From: Tetragonia tetragonoides
Taxonomy: Eukaryota > Streptophyta > Magnoliopsida > Caryophyllales > Aizoaceae
Direction: 5' to 3'
Assembly: GCA_038025085.1 (NCBI GenBank)
Contig: CM076141.1
Coordinates: 11,286,001-11,350,000 of the forward strand
Length of the DNA stretch: 64,000 nucleotides
Part shown: positions 23,101 through 38,100 of the stretch, piece by piece
Numbering within the stretch: the first letter of the stretch is position 1
Layout of the letters: the number at the start of each line of letters is the position of its first letter
The notes under the pieces: generated by a model
What the model saw: the letters and a program-made list of their open reading frames with translations, nothing else
The model's database searches: none
Told to the model about the DNA's origin: nothing
Translations under genes and position numbers: made by a program

Positions 23101-25400
23101 TATTCTTTTTTCTACCGCTACTCAGAAGCACCTGTTGTGCTTGTTCATCTTGAGGTCGGCTGAGATCCTTGGTTAGGGAGAGTGTACCATAAGCAAAAAT
23201 AGTACTTGAAAAAAAAAGTGATGGTCCAATTGGGATCTCAGTCAACCAGGCACTAATGGATCCGGGTGGCATCGACCCGTTATCCTTCCACTGGTAAGAG
23301 CGGGAGGTTAACGTTGCTCTGTGAAACCAGCCTGACGCAGTACCCTCCACTTTAGGAGCCCAAGAGACCTGAGCCTACGCCCAAGCCACATGGGCCAACT
23401 CCCACCTTAGATAGAGCGAGCCAGATATGAGCCAGGCCCAAGTTCTGACCCGGTTGCCCAAGCCCATGTCCCATCACATTATTGCCCTCACTTGAGTCAC
23501 AAGCTCACGTGACTGAACTCGGCGATAACCGTATATTCTGTGACCATATATTAACTATACAAAATGCGTTTAGTCTTTCAATGTGGGACGTTTGTTCCAA
23601 GTGAATACTCAAAAACAATACAGCAGTACTACAGAGTTTTTGATAAGTGATTATCATCATTCTATACTATCCTACTACTTTTAACTTGGAGGTATGCTCT
23701 CTTCACGTGATATGAGGTTGATAGGCAATGCGTAACTTTTCTACCTTGGAAGATGATATTTGCTCGAAACGTTATGTCGTGAATGATGTTTAGTCTGTTG
23801 ATAGTGAGTACTCGAATCATGTTTAGTTCTACATCATTGTTTAGAGATCTAATGAAATGTAAAAAAATTCAAGTTGAATTAGGCTTGGTCACGATGACAA
23901 ATAAGTTCAAGTAGATATAAAATGTCAGTAAGTGACAAGTGTTAATTATGTTAAGCTTATTTATGATGTGAAATTTGTGACTACTTTAGTTAATAACTTG
24001 TTGAGTGTTTGACAATAAGTGGCAAATCGATGTTCAGATATGTTTGATCATCAAACACATGTGTTCTTAATGATCATATTTCATGGTATTTCTAGTTACT
24101 TTAACACATTTAAAATAAAAGTACTTCCTATATAAATATCTCAATAATTGTGAGTAACACCTTAGTTGTTCTGGGTGACTTCAGACTTGTGCAATGACTT
24201 AACGATTAGAGTGCTCATATGTTTTACACTTGTGCATGTTAATTTATATGGGCCAATAAAACTAAGTCTCTTGGTGAAAGTCAATATTTTTTGATGTTTT
24301 ACCAAATGGTTATACATGTATGAGTTAAGTATATTTATTGTTCTCATCACTTGAAGTTGGTAAATTGCATTCATTTGGGGCGTAATGTGTCATGTTTTGA
24401 GTTTATTTTGAGTATTATGCAACTACAAATGATTGAGCTTACAATATTATATTTGTATATAAAAAAATTCAAGTACCTTATCGAGATCAAGTAGCTTGCT
24501 TGGTCGACTAACTTTGTCCAAAATATTGGATGATGGGTTGATGATTGTGCCGCTAGTTATATCAGATTTGTACCTTTCATTAATAAGGCGATAACTACTA
24601 ATTGTCCTACTAATATGGAGAACATGGCTGTTATAGGGTTTACAATAACATTTTCATATTTTTATTGTGACTATATTAAAAAAGTGCCTCAAGAAGAGAT
24701 TGTCTTTCTCTTCACATTAGATTGTTTGTTTTTTTTTTTTTCTTTTCGTATAGTGAACAACTATTTGTCTTTCATTATTTTTTCTTCTTTATTTGTGATT
24801 ATGTGGTCAATGAAATGAGGATTAGCAAATTCATTTCCCCACCACTCATACTCAAGCTTAAGTAGTTGGAGGAAAAACACTTTCACATTCAGAGTTTGCC
24901 AAATTGAAATTTTTTCTTTCTTTAACACCATATTCATTTTTTTAAGGTAAAAGTGAGCATTCTATTAATTCATCGAGTGCAAATCCATGAGTACATAAGT
25001 AACGATAGACTTTGGATAGCTATTCACCCAATATTACTCACTTTTTAAAGGGACTATTCTAACTAGGTGATGAGTTATACTTCTCATCCCGTCTAACATG
25101 ACTCCAAGAGACAACATTGAACTTATCGTCGTAGTCCTTTTTTTGCGGGTTTATACATGAGTATTTAATTACCTAGATACATTTATGTTTGAGACGTTAA
25201 TGATATTGTCATTTACATGATGACAAATTCCACAATTAAACATTACTAGTACACAACATTAATGGTGGAGAGCCCCATAAAATCAATATTATTGAAGTGT
25301 TCAACCAGGTACAAAACTAATTAATTCAATCACTAATTAATGAAGTTTTCTCAAGTATGTGTGCTTTCAGTTTTCACCACATGAATCAGTCAATTTGATG
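23101..25400. other. Intergenic between IPK2 and capping enzyme
   Basis: There is no supported gene. 23200-23560 is unusually GC-rich for the region, with phrases such as 'ggcatcgacccgttatcc' and 'cccaagcccatg', and is probably repeat-derived. The remainder is AT-rich with stops in all frames. No transposon ends were identified. Confidence 0.5.
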
Positions 25401-26193
25401 AATTTTGCGGGAGTCAAACGAAGGTCAAACCCTAGGTGAATTTACCGGAAAATCTGAAAAAACAAAACAAATCAAAAACAAAACCCTCACGTTTTTCTGT
25501 CTTCTCTCTCTCAGTCTCTCTCGCGCGCCCTCTCTTTCTTCTTTCCCGGCGAACCATCCGCCGTCGCCAAAACCGCCGCTCACCGCCGCTCACCGCCGCT
25601 CACCGCCATTGCTTCCACCTGGTAAACCCTGATTCTCTCTTCTCTCCTCTCCATTTTTCATTTGCCCTTTCTCCCACGCTTTTACTCTCTCTATCTCTTT
25701 CGCTCTTTCTCTCTCCTCTTAATGTCTGATTAAACCAGAGAAAAAAGAAAAAGTAGAAGCTGCGATACGCTGCTTTTCACCGCCATCACAAGGCCACCGT
25801 CTACCAGCACAGTTTCTTTAGTTATTTTTTTTATTTTCTAATTTTCCGCTCTCTTCTGTAAAATAAACCCTAATTTCCTTTTTGTGCCCTAATTCTGGCA
25901 GTTGGACATCGAAGTCGATTTTTAGGTTGATTTTAGTTTGAAAACGACGAGTTTGATTGAATTCTAGTGTCTTATTAAGTTATTGTTCATCTCAGAGACG
26001 TCGGATTAGCGATTTCGGAATTTCAGCTGGTGATTGTAGTGCTGGGGCTGTCATTGAGGTAACATTTCTCAGTCTTGCCACTTTAAAGGTCAGAAATTAA
26101 AATTTGAGATGTGATACTTGATGGTGTGGAGAGCTTATATATTGGTTATAAATACCAGGGTGTGTTTATCTCGGATGTTGAGTGAGTAGTGTC
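25400..26193 (+). promoter_or_regulatory. Promoter and 5' UTR of the capping enzyme gene
   Basis: A CT-rich leader near 25500-25720 includes three tandem copies of CACCGCCGCT (about 25570-25600). Possible UTR introns start at 'cacctg|GTAAAC' (25621) and 'tgag|GTAACA' (26058). A telo-box-like AAACCCTAA sits near 25865. The small open frames here are not conserved coding sequence. Confidence 0.45.
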
Positions 26194-29100
26194 ATGGACT
26201 TGAATGCCTCGCCATTGCCTGAAGAAGAAGAAGAAGAAGAAGAGTATTTTGGATCACATATTGAGGAAAATGTGACGCATCAAGATAATAATTTTGAATC
26301 ATCAGTTCAAATCCAAAGGCGTGTATGTATTACTTCTAGTCATGGTTCATGTGGCCTCTTTTAGAGTGTTTAAAATAGAATTATTTTCTTTGAGAAACAT
26401 AGTTTGTGCTTCAACTTATCTGTTGTTAATGTTAACAATTTATGGATCTCACTTGAGGCGTCCAACTGGTTTTTAACGTTATGTCATCCGCATATGAAAC
26501 TTGGAAACAATTGATTCAGTGAGCACTAGGCATTTTAATTGAAACTAAGAATTATTGACAATGTTTGGTAGCTGATTCTTTTTGAATTTGGTAGTTGAGT
26601 TTCTTAATGCTACATTCTAACATTATCCACAAAAGTAAAGTTCCTAATGCTACAACCTCACATGACCCTAGGATTTAATGCAGATAAAAACCAACTATAC
26701 GAGTCTGATAGTGTTTTATTGTAGCCATGAATGGCAGAAATTTGTGTGATAGTGTAAGTGACAAAGTGTTATCGAGGATGTACTAGAGGCTATTCAAGGG
26801 TGTCATGCTATCGTAGAATAAGAAATATTTACATCGTAGGAGGCCAAGCTGTCCTCAAACACCATCTAAATTCTAGAATACAAGTCAGCCCAGTGGCACT
26901 AGACATTAGGGAGGGTTGGCCTTTGAAAGCTCCAGCAGTTACAGTGGCCCCACAAGAGGCCAAATACAGCTCCCTATCCATAAAACTCAAGTGACTGGTA
27001 AGTGAAGGTACCAATAGGCACTGAACAAGCATACTCCCATAGCAATCCCCACATATCATGCTTTCAAATGATAAATTATAGTTGCAGGCTAAATATAAAA
27101 CTCTCCTGAAATACCGGTTCGTAAAGACCGCGTCATTTCACGATGCAAGAACAAAGGAACTCCGTGTTGAAACAAACACCAGGGTTAAGTTCCCTTAATG
27201 GCTTTCTGGCCAAATTTAGCTATCTCTTTCCCGATATGCCCTCATGTTCATGGAACCTTATTGGTTTACTGCCCTTGTTTTACCCCTGCCCTAATCACTC
27301 CCCTCCCACTTGAACAATTGGCTTTGATACCCCTCCCCCCTAACAAATTACTCATCCGTTAACTAACACCCCCTCTTATTTTCATTTGTATTGAGTTTCT
27401 GTCTCTCTCTTCAAAATAGTGGTTTAAATCTTTTAGTTTTGATGCCCCCCCTCTCCTGTTCTTTCCTTGCGCCTGCAACCTGTTTAATTTTTTTGAACTT
27501 CATGGCAAATTCAGCTATAATCATGGCAAAAAGCTCCAATATATGCAGACATTAGTGGCTTCCCTTCGGATTTTAGGGTTCACCTTCTCCAGCTTTGCTT
27601 CTTTTATATTTATTCTAGGGCTTTTGCTTTGGGTCCCCCTCTTTGCCACAGGCGAGGGAAGTGCAGCTGTGGTGGCCCTGGTGGGTGAGGCCAGGCGGCG
27701 GTGAGGGTGCGAGGAGAGAGAATTAGTGGCCAAAATTCGCGTGGCAGTAGTTTTTTTGCTTCCTGCCTGTAGTTTTTGTCGGCCTGCATCACTGGTGGCT
27801 CTCAGGGTGGCAGGCAGGCTGGGTTTGGACTTTGGATAGAGGTGATTCGGGAGAGCGGGTAAAACAAGTGCAAGTGGGTCAAATGGAGCAATTTGAGAGA
27901 GGGGTAAAATAAGTGCAGTAATTAGGAATATAAGGCCTAATTTTGTTCGGAAAAGATAACATAGGGGAATCAACACGTGGTTTAGGGGGTTCATGACAAA
28001 ATTAGATATATTAGGAGATTTTTGGCAAATTTTGTTAAACTTGAGGGGGTTGTCGCCAAATTTCCTTTCATTTATAAAAAAGAATTGGAAAAAACAAAAA
28101 AGTTGATAAAGCATTTCTCCTTAACCCTTCTATCTTTTGAATTGTGTTTCAGTCTTGTAGCTCTTTCATTTTGTTCGTACATGTGATTTATTTGATGAAA
28201 TCTTTATTTTAGGAGCGTGAAGAAAGACGTGAACGGTTGAAGACACATCAGGTAGATGATAGACCAATGCGAATAACTCGGCCGTTGGAGCATGATGAAG
28301 GGCCGCAGTTAAAGAAATTAAAATATGATAGATTCAAACTTCCTCCTGGTAATTGTCATTTGAAGTTTTATGGCTGAAACTCATACTATCACTGTTCACC
28401 TCTTTAGATGTGATGTTATGGCATAATTTTGTTACTGTTCACCTGTGATCAGCAAAGCATCAAAATCCCTCCTAATTTTGTTAAATAATCAAGAAATATT
28501 GATCTATGTGTGTGTGCGCTAGTTTTACAAAAGGGTGTGAAATGCAAGATACATGGGTCTGTTAGACTTTCAGGTTGATGGCCCAGCTAACTGGTAACTG
28601 AAATAGTTATATTGTTATGGGTAAACTGGGCCAGTTAGAATTCTCAAGTTTTACTAGTAAAAATGCTGATTATTTTTACATGGACTCGACTTGCTTTTCT
28701 CTGTGTAGCAAAATGTTACATTAGAGTTTTCTGCAATCATTATACTCCTGAGTCCTGACATAGTTTTCTTCTCTCTTGTTCTGTTGTACCTCCTCCCTCT
28801 CTAGGGGCAACGAGGAAATTCCTACACACATTTTTGTTTTTCTTCTTCTTTTTTTCTATCTAGATATGCTAGATTTGATGCATGGCTGGATGTTGCTAGG
28901 GTAAGTATCTCCAACCCTGCTGAGTCATATTTTCAAATGCAGTAACCACCCATAGACATTAGGCATGTCCTTAAAGGTTCCTCAAAACACCAACAAAAAA
29001 TATATTAATGAGTATTGCCAACCCTAATATAATTGGGGCTTCAATGCAGTGGGCTTTAGTGTCTTGACCCCTTTTCTGATCGTGACATGAAGTGTTGAGT

Positions 29101-32100
29101 TGATGTTTGGACTAGGTGGTGATGTTTGGACTAGTTGATGTTTGGGATCACATAGTTTATTTGGCGACCCTCTGGCCTAAGGCGGCAGGGGCCTTTAAGG
29201 GCGTCCCGCTGAGCTTAGTGACACTGGCGAGATGTGTAAATATTTTTATTTTTGTTATTGAGGATTGCCCGTATCCTCCACCTTTTTGTATTCTTTAACA
29301 ATTGATTAATACATTTTTTTCTTATCTAAAAAATAAAATAAAATAAAATGATTCTTTAAATAAAAAAACAAAGCAGTTCGCGACTCTAGGCCTTTGGATA
29401 GGAATGTAACCAAAGTATCACACTCGCGACCGTGCGAAGAACTAGCTCGGTCAAAGCTCGTTTATTACTCCCTCTGTTACTTAGTCTTTTTTCTTTTTTC
29501 CATTTGACTTTTCACTGTTTACTTTGACCATGATAATTATAATTCTATAACTCTAAAATTTATAGGAAAAATGGATGTGAATAATCCCACATTTGGTCGG
29601 TCGTACAAGAATAATCCCACAAATGACTTTAGCCCAGAATAATCCCAAACATTAACGACATTAACGTGGGTGGGTTAAATGAAGACGGAGTTAACATTCC
29701 GTTAACTCCTCCATCTGCACCACTCATCCTTCTCTCTTCTCTCCATTACCGCCATTAATGGCGAAAGGTGGAGCCCGATGACGGTGAAAATCGGGCTCGA
29801 CACCGGCGTTAATGGTGACATCTAAGCTAAGCTCAATCAACCCAACAAAAGAATCCGATTACTCTCTCTCCTCTATTGCAACCCATCAAAAAGAAAATGA
29901 CATTCTCTTTCTCATTAACATGTCAATCAGTTCTCAAACTCAATTCACTTAACCCCCACTAAACTCCACAAAAATTCGCTTGAATTTTGAGAATTAAAGG
30001 GCTTATAGAGTATACAATATCAATTAATCGAGGAGAAAGAAAGACCAGTGATTAATGGAGTTAATGATGTCGATTGAGAGGTAAGATTCCTCGACCATTT
30101 TTGGAGCTTTGGTGGGCAATGATTGAGCTTTTGCTACTCTTAACAAATAAATAAAAATGCATTTTTTCAACGAGGGAATGTGGACCGTTCTATGGGGATG
30201 CTCTCGAAAGAGGTTGTCAATACTAACCTCGATATTGCTGGCGTCGGAGGTATCACCAGCGCCAACGACGATGGTGGATGCATTCCGGCTATGGCGAACC
30301 TCAGGTTGGGTATCGTCTCCGATACTGACGATGCCATTGCTTCCATCTCCGGTTGTGGGGGGTGGTGGTTGTGACAGTGGTGGTGGCGGATGATCGTTAG
30401 AGGAAAGAGAAGGGTGAGTGGTGAAGATGGAAGAGTTAACGAAATGTTAACTCCGTTTTCATTTAACCTACCCGCGTTAACGCCGTTAGTATTTGGGATT
30501 ATTCTGGGCTAAAGTCATTTGTAGGATTATTCTTGTACGATCGCCCAAATGTGGGATTATTCATATCCATTTCTCCAAATTTATAAAACTGTGATATTTT
30601 GAAAATATTATTAAAATGAATCTAATAATTGTATTTTTACTTTGTAAATCTTTATACCTTTTCCTAAATAAATGGTCCTCAATAAGTCAAATGGGAAAAA
30701 TAATTTGGATAAGAGGGGTAGTAAAGAAGCAGAGCTCGAACTTTATTTTCTAGCTCGTTTAATAAACAAGTCGAGGTCGAGGTGGATTGTGTTTGGCTCA
30801 TTTATGTTTGCAAACAATAACAGCTCGCTTAAGCTCGTTTGAACCTCGATCATATTAAATTACCATTTAATATATTAATAAGATAAATATTGTTGTATAG
30901 TAAGACCTCTGAAATCTTTTTCAAAGGTCCCAAGTTCGAGTCCCCTCAAGGCCACTAGTGGTTCTCCCGATCGTTAACTTCATTGCCAATGGGAATAGTC
31001 AATAAAAAAAAAGCTTGGATACCTATGTTATCTAATAAAAAGTTAAATATTGTCGTAGAATTTATTAAATTATGTTTATTAAATTATATGTTTGTTAACA
31101 AGCTTGACTCGAGCTCGGCTCGTTTAGCGACTCGAGTTCGCCTCTCGTTTATCTAATTGAGCCTAAACGAGCTGAGTTCAAGCTCAAAAAATGTTATCGA
31201 GCTCGATTATTGAAGAGCTTGAGCTCAACTGTCAAGCTTGTGAACGAGCTCGAACAGAGCAAACTTGGCTCGGCTCGACTTGTTTACAACCCTACCTTGG
31301 ATCAGGATTTCAACGTGAACAATTTGCTTAGACCTTATTGGCTTAATGAAGTACTTACCAAACCTAAACTTGGTTTGTTGGCAGCATTGGGAATTCTTAG
31401 TATCTTGCGTCATCCTTGACAAGATTTTTAAGTAACATAATAGATTTTGTATTGGATGCCGCAGCTAACAAATTGTGTAAAAGGGAATTTTCTTCAGTGT
31501 CAAGTTGGTTATTTGCATTTTTCTCCTACCGACTTTGGCACATTAGTGAAAAGTAAGGTTGACCTATAATAGTATAGGTAAAATTCATCACTTTGGTTAT
31601 CTGTGTAATAATGTTTTGGATCACACTGTTTATTTGGCATCACTTTGGGCAAATGCAGCTGGGGCCTTCAAGGGTGTTCCCCTTACACTTGTCCAGCTAC
31701 AGTGGCGGGACTTGTAGATATGTTTTTGCTTTCCTTTTGAGGACTTCTTGTCCTCCACCTTTTTTGTATTCTTTAATTGATTCATTAATAAAAAAATTTC
31801 TTATCTAAAAAAAATTCATTTGGTTAGGTGCCTTTGGGTGAACCTAATGAGTAACACATCGGAATTGATTGAACATCTGTGAAAAAGAAAAGCATGTTTA
31901 ATAAATCAAATGAGCATAGATTGGTACTTGAGTGAGCACCTAACCAGACAAATTGGTATTATCTTACAGGTTACTAGCAAATAAGTATAAGTTCACTTTG
32001 GGTGCCCTAAAAATTGGGCACCTAATCAGAACTTCAGGTGGAATGTGTGTGCTGGTAGTATTTACTGATCCGCTTCCCTCTTGCCAATAATAAAATTGGA

Positions 32101-35100
32101 TTTGTATACTAGGTGCCTCCTTGGTAAAAGATGGTCAAGGTCTTTCTTAGAAATTCAGGATGAATGCAAGACTGGTTGCTCGAGAGTCTTGCATATTCAG
32201 ATATAATCTCTTTGCTGTTGTTGCAGAATCTGTTCATCTGTGGCCTTTTTCATGTATCTGATGCATGTTTGTCAAACCTTATGGTTTCTGTATTCAGGTT
32301 GGCTAGATTGTCCTAAATTCGGTCAGGAGATAAGTTTTATTGTTCCATCTAAAGTTCCACTTGGTGAATCCTTTCACGATCTCATCACTCCGGGCAAAAG
32401 ATATTCCTTTCGCCAAGTGTTTCATCATCTAAAAGTAAAGGGTATTAAAGTACGCACTCCAAACTATATAGCGTTTTCTTGTATTTTGTCTTTATTGTGC
32501 TGTGTTTTATTTGCCTGGTTGCCAAAAGAAGTTACTAGTTATGAATATCTTACACTTGGATTGTGTTATTCATGAACATCTTTGCGCATTTTGTATCGTT
32601 GTTGCTGTAAAAGATTATTATTCTGGCAAAAGAGTAACATGCTGCCTTCATGCCTTGCATTTGTTACCCCATAAAGAAAAGAGAAAAACACATCTGTTCT
32701 AGTTAGATGGCACCAGGCACCACACACACCCCTCCGTTTCCCCCCTTCTCTTTTCTTCCCTTTCCCCGTCCCGTGGCTGAGAGGCCCCCGACCCTTGCCC
32801 GATCTCCCAGTACTACCATGCAACCTACAGTTGTTTCTGCCGCATGGAAATAGTACTTCTGCTACTGCTTTCACTCACTACTATCACTTCGTCATATTTG
32901 TCTCATGTTTAATCCATGTCTATGTTGGTGCAACCTAGGTGGCAGGGCGAGGGTATTTGGATCAGGGTAAGATGGTGCCATGGTGGGGGAGAGGGAGGGG
33001 AGGGGCCATCTTGTTTTCTATTCTTGACAGTGGGGCAGGGGGTTGTTTCCTTGTGGCATCCTACTACTAGCAAGAAGTATTTATTGGGTGATATGTTCCC
33101 TCTGTATATTTTTATTTGTCCATGAATAGTTTTTACTGGTCCATTAAAAAATCGAAGACCCCCTCTTTCGATTATCTCACCTAGTTGCTTCAATGGGTTG
33201 TCTCTTTATCTACAACCACTACTACTATTAACGGTGGGGGGTGGCTTTAAATACTATTATGTCAACTTTTTGTCTTTCATTGCGAACCTGTATTCAGTTA
33301 GAAATTAGAAGTTCAGGACATCCGTTCCATTGACAAATTAGTAAAACAGAGGGAGTAGAAAAGGGGATGTTACATTCAAAGCGAGACTGATGTGTTTCCG
33401 AATATACACGATACATTTCTCTTTTGTCTCTTTATTTACTAAATAGTAAATATTAGAAATATCTTTCTTATAAAAAAAAAGAAAGAAATATCTTGTTTCA
33501 AATTACTTTTTGCACCGATATAGTGGTTTTAAGAATAATTTACAGGAGTGGTAGAAGATATACTTGTTTTGAAATTTGATAAAAACTTAATTATATTAAT
33601 AAATCTCTAAAAGTTTCCTTGATTATCTATGTCTACCTTTGTTTATCCAATATCTCGCTTTTTTGACACTCAGGTAGCAATATGTTTAGGTGACGTGTAC
33701 GATACTTGTGAAATATTTTTATTTATGATACACAAAAGTGTCAATTGTTTTTGGTCATATTGACCTCTGTGGTCAATGCATAGAGGAAACTGACTGATAA
33801 TTGTCCGCCACTGGCTGAGACCAATGGTCTAAAAGTGATAAAATAGATGCTGTAACCCAATATCCACCGTTTCTAAGTCGTAACATGCCATTTTCATGAT
33901 ATCGTGACGTTCACTGTGATCTCAAGGGCAAACAAAATGTTTTTCTTTGACTCATACAATATTTCGCGTATTAGCGAGTATTGTTTTATTTCTTTTAATA
34001 TATTATCTAAATCACCAAGCTATAAGTTTAAACATCCTGCTGCAACATAAATAGATCATTTATATTCAATGGACCCAAGTATGAGACTGAGTCTAGGCCC
34101 CTGCGTGTACAGGACGAAGAAGGTCCACCAACGAGCTAGTATATCTCCACGAATAACCAAGTTAATCTCCCAAGTTAAAGTTGATGTTAATAAACTCTTA
34201 GCTACATGGCAACACTTATTTGGTTGAAAGGAGGAGAAGTTGGCTTGTATATACTGGACTCTTGAATTTATTAATCTCTTACAGTAGGGGGAGAAATTTA
34301 AGCAGTTTTGAGTGTATGAAGTCCGTTTCAGAGTTTAAAATTTCAATCTAAGTTTTTCATTGGCTTAATCTTGATGGAATTTCATATGTCTGTAACATGT
34401 GTTTCACCTATGGTTCTAGTGTGCTGTATGTTTACCCATTCTATTAAGGTTTGTTTGCATTAGTTTGCACCTTTGCGGTACAAACTGGGCACTTTCACAG
34501 TGTTAACTTATTGTGTTTTGGTACTCCTCTCTCATGTGCAAGACATAGTTTGATGGATAAAGTAAATGGTATGTAAACATTGTTGACAATTGACATTGTT
34601 AAAATATCTATCAGCTTGGCATGGTTGTTGACTTGACTAATACGGATCGTTACTACTCAACGATGGAGTTCAAGAAAGAAGGTCTTAAATATTTGAAGGT
34701 AATTTGTTCTCCAATGTAATACAACAACTATTTTCATTTGATAATTGTTAAGCGTCCCAATACTAAGCCTATAACATTTGCTGCAGATTCGGTGTCAAGG
34801 GCGTGATTCTGTGCCGGATAATGAGTCTGTAAATACTTTTGTCTTTGAGGTAAGTAGGCTTAACCTGTCAGATATGCATATTTATGACTGTAAATGTGAT
34901 AATTATGTTTTCTTTTCCTTATGTTTCCAAGCCTTGTTAAGCCTGTAAAGCATATTATGATTTCACGTAGATGTCCCTTTCTTTGCCCTTGTATTAGCAT
35001 GTGGTTCTGATAAACTTTTTTTAAATAGCATGGTATCCAAGCTTTGCTTGACTAATCCCACGGGCCTTGAAGTTAATGACGAGGAAAACCTCCAGTGGTC

Positions 35101-38100
35101 TTGTGGGTACTCGAACCTGGGACCTCTGGAATAAATCTCAGAGGTCTTACCAGCTGAACTACCCCCTCAGGGTTGTGTTTCTGATAACTATAAGAATTTA
35201 TGTTTCTGATAACTATAAGAATTTAGCCCTGAAGAGAGGGAACAACATCCTTACGAAGAGAGAAGAGTCTGACGGCCCTATGACGTGCCCGCCTTTCTAC
35301 TTGGGAGATCTTCTTTCATCAGCTCTATTGGCTCAGCTGTTGTTTAGGACTAGGCAGTTTAGGAAACTGGAATTCCTGCCATGGAAGCTGTTAAGGCACT
35401 GACAAGTTTGTTGGTTTACCTGGAGTCCATTTCATTTCTGACTGTAGATTTTACTAGTGTTTCATCATGTAATTCTTTATACAGATACTTGCAAAAGACA
35501 CACTTTGCTCGTTAACTTTTTTAACTTTATCTGCAACTTAAAGGCCTTAGAAAGGCTGCTCTTTTGCTTAGAATTGGATACATCTCAACAACAATGACAA
35601 GCTGCAAATTTGGAGGCCAAATGATTCAGTGCCGTCTCAACTCTGATGTATGTGATGTGCTATGAATAGAGCAAGCAAATGATGACACATCATGAGAAGA
35701 TGACACCTGATTTGAGATAAGCAGGTTTATGATCGAGGGTTTTAAGTTCCAAACTATTTAGTTAAATGAGTTAATACGTTTAGCCCTTTTGATTAAATAT
35801 GCTAGTATAATGTTGAGATTTGCAATAGAAAGTTGACTTGCAACGCTGGAGACCAAGTTGGTCTCTTCTACCGGACATGTGCTTTATGTGTCGCCGAGAT
35901 GGGAAAGAACAGTCTGCATTTGTTTGTGATGTGTGATTTTGCCAGGTCTTTGTGGGATAGGCTGCTGTGTCGAGAGCCTTTTGTGTGTCCAGCTACTGTG
36001 ACCCATTTTTTACAGATGCGGTTTTGTGCTATGAGGAGGGGGAAGGAGGGTAGGTTATTGTGGAGGTGTGCTTGTATGGCTATCTTTGGTGCATTTGGTT
36101 GGAGAGAAATTCGAGGGTCTTTTCCGATGTGCAGAAGAACATTGACTTGGTTTGGGATCGAGTAGTCTATTTGGCCTCCCTTTGGGCCAAAGCTGCTGGG
36201 GCATTCATGGGAGTCCCACTTACGGTTATTCAACGCCGTTGGCATGACTTGTAGATACTTTGATTTGGCTCTTTGAGGATACCTTATCCTCATTCTTTGT
36301 ATTCTTTCATTATTTGATTAATAAACTTTTCTCTTATCTAAAAAAAAAATTGACTTGGTCCTAACCCTTGAATGAGGTTGGATCTTGTTTGGACAGGGCC
36401 AACTCGATTATGTTTTAAGTATTAGCACGGGCTCTACAGGGCCCACTATTTGATGTTATGGGTGCGCTGTGGAGCAGTCCTGTTATGGAGATTATGCAAG
36501 TGCCATTAGGAGGGAGGAAGCATAAGAAAGTGTTGAGGAAATGTGCTATCTTTGCAATCTTGTGGTGTATTTGGCCAGAGAGGAACGCTAGGGTCTTTTC
36601 TGGTATTTCTTTGACTATTAATATGTTGTGGGATAGGGTAGTATACTTGGCCTCTTTGTGGGCTAAAACTGCTGGGTGTTTTTGGAGCTGTCTTGTTACA
36701 AAGGTTATGCTACATTGGGCGGATAAGTAACTAGATTCCTCTTGAGGACTCGTTGGCTATGTTTGGCACAAACAACTAGCTTTTTAACAAAAGCTACAGC
36801 TTGAAGCTTGCAACTAACTTTCTGTTGCCAAACAGTTTGCCAGCTTATTTTCACCTGCAGCTTGCAGCTACAACTAGCTTTGTGAAAGCTATCCCTGCAA
36901 GCTTTCACCTACAGCTACAGCTAGTTTATGAGCATTTCGTAGCAATTTTTGGCAGTTTTCTACTAATTTCTTTCCTTTATCAACATTTGACATCCACAAC
37001 TACAACTAGTTTTGCCAAACATAGCCCTTGTCCTCTTAGGATGTAATTGTGTTTTCTTCATTAATATAATCTTTTTCTTATCTAAAAAATAAATAAATAA
37101 TGCTTAAATATTTGCTGGAATTTTTCATTTCCTCGCATTAAGATAATGCAGAAGTTTTATGAAAAATGAGACTTTTCCCACATACTACATCTAACTATCT
37201 AAGGCGAAGTAGCGTACCATGTTTCTATACCCGTACCATTACCTGGACTCAGTGTGGAGTGCTTTCTAGCTTAAATTTATGAATCAGATATCTGCCTTAG
37301 GAGCATATAATCTTTTTGCTTGTTCATCTATTCTTTTTGCGGGATCGACATAAGGTTTTTGAGAATCATTTTTTGAAACTTCCTTTTCTATAGCCACCCT
37401 AAGGTAGTAATTCTAGTTATCTATCTTTTCTTTAACTTGACAACTTCCCTACGTTCTTTAACCAGGCTTGTTCTTTCATCGTCTTCATCGTGCACAATAG
37501 CTGCATAATCATGTAAAACACACATCAATACTGTAACTGTAGACTACTGTCTGTAGTGGTTTGTTCATCCGGACAAGGAATATGCTTCTATCAAAGTCTT
37601 AAGCCCTTCAGTACTTGTGGTTTATTCTTTTCCATATTTTGAAATTAATACATTCTTTCTTAATTGTTTTGCAATTGACCTTGTGGTTTGTTACTGGTTT
37701 CCTTTTATTCCATGAGCAAAATCCTTGTTTGTTTGTTGCTAGTCCGTGGATCCTTTCTCTTCTCTTTACCTCTTGCATGGTAAATTTATTTTGCTGTATA
37801 GCTCTATTATATTCCTATGAATTGGTAAAAAGCTAACTTCATTGAGGAATTCCAGGTCGCACAATTTATTTTTAATCAAAATGACAGACAGCCCAAGAAA
37901 TATGTGTTTGTGCATTGCACTCATGGACACAACCGGACTGGTTATATGATAGTTCATTATCTGATGCGGACACAGCAAGCAAGTTCAGTCACTGAGGTTG
38001 CTTATGGATTATGTTTTCAGTCACTCATTTCTTGATTGGTTTCCATATGTATGCTAATTTTTCTTCAATTCTTTTGTTTATTATTGGTAGGCTATACAAA

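Larger units (their letters stand above)
29399..31294. mobile_element. hAT element hosting three other insertions
   Basis: The left end TAGGAATGTAACC aligns with the start of the hAT element at 60838, including the following 'cactcgcga...gctcggtcaaagctcg'. The right end is CTTGTTTACAACCCTA. The target duplication is CCTTTGGAT at the left and CCTTGGAT at the right, one T different. Removing the MITE/MULE and the SINE leaves an element of about 0.5 kb with GAGCTCG-rich subterminal repeats. Confidence 0.75.

Noticed and set aside
27521..28114. 197-codon minus-strand frame
   Set aside because: Lies in intron 1 of the capping gene inside repeat-derived, low-complexity Pro/Ala/Thr sequence; no recognisable domain.
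35189..35240. 25-bp tandem duplication as a transposon target duplication
   Set aside because: The copies are directly adjacent with nothing between them, so simple tandem duplication next to the SINE is enough.
35868..36293. 141-codon minus-strand frame
   Set aside because: Antisense of the L1 zf-RVT fragment, which explains the stretch on the plus strand.
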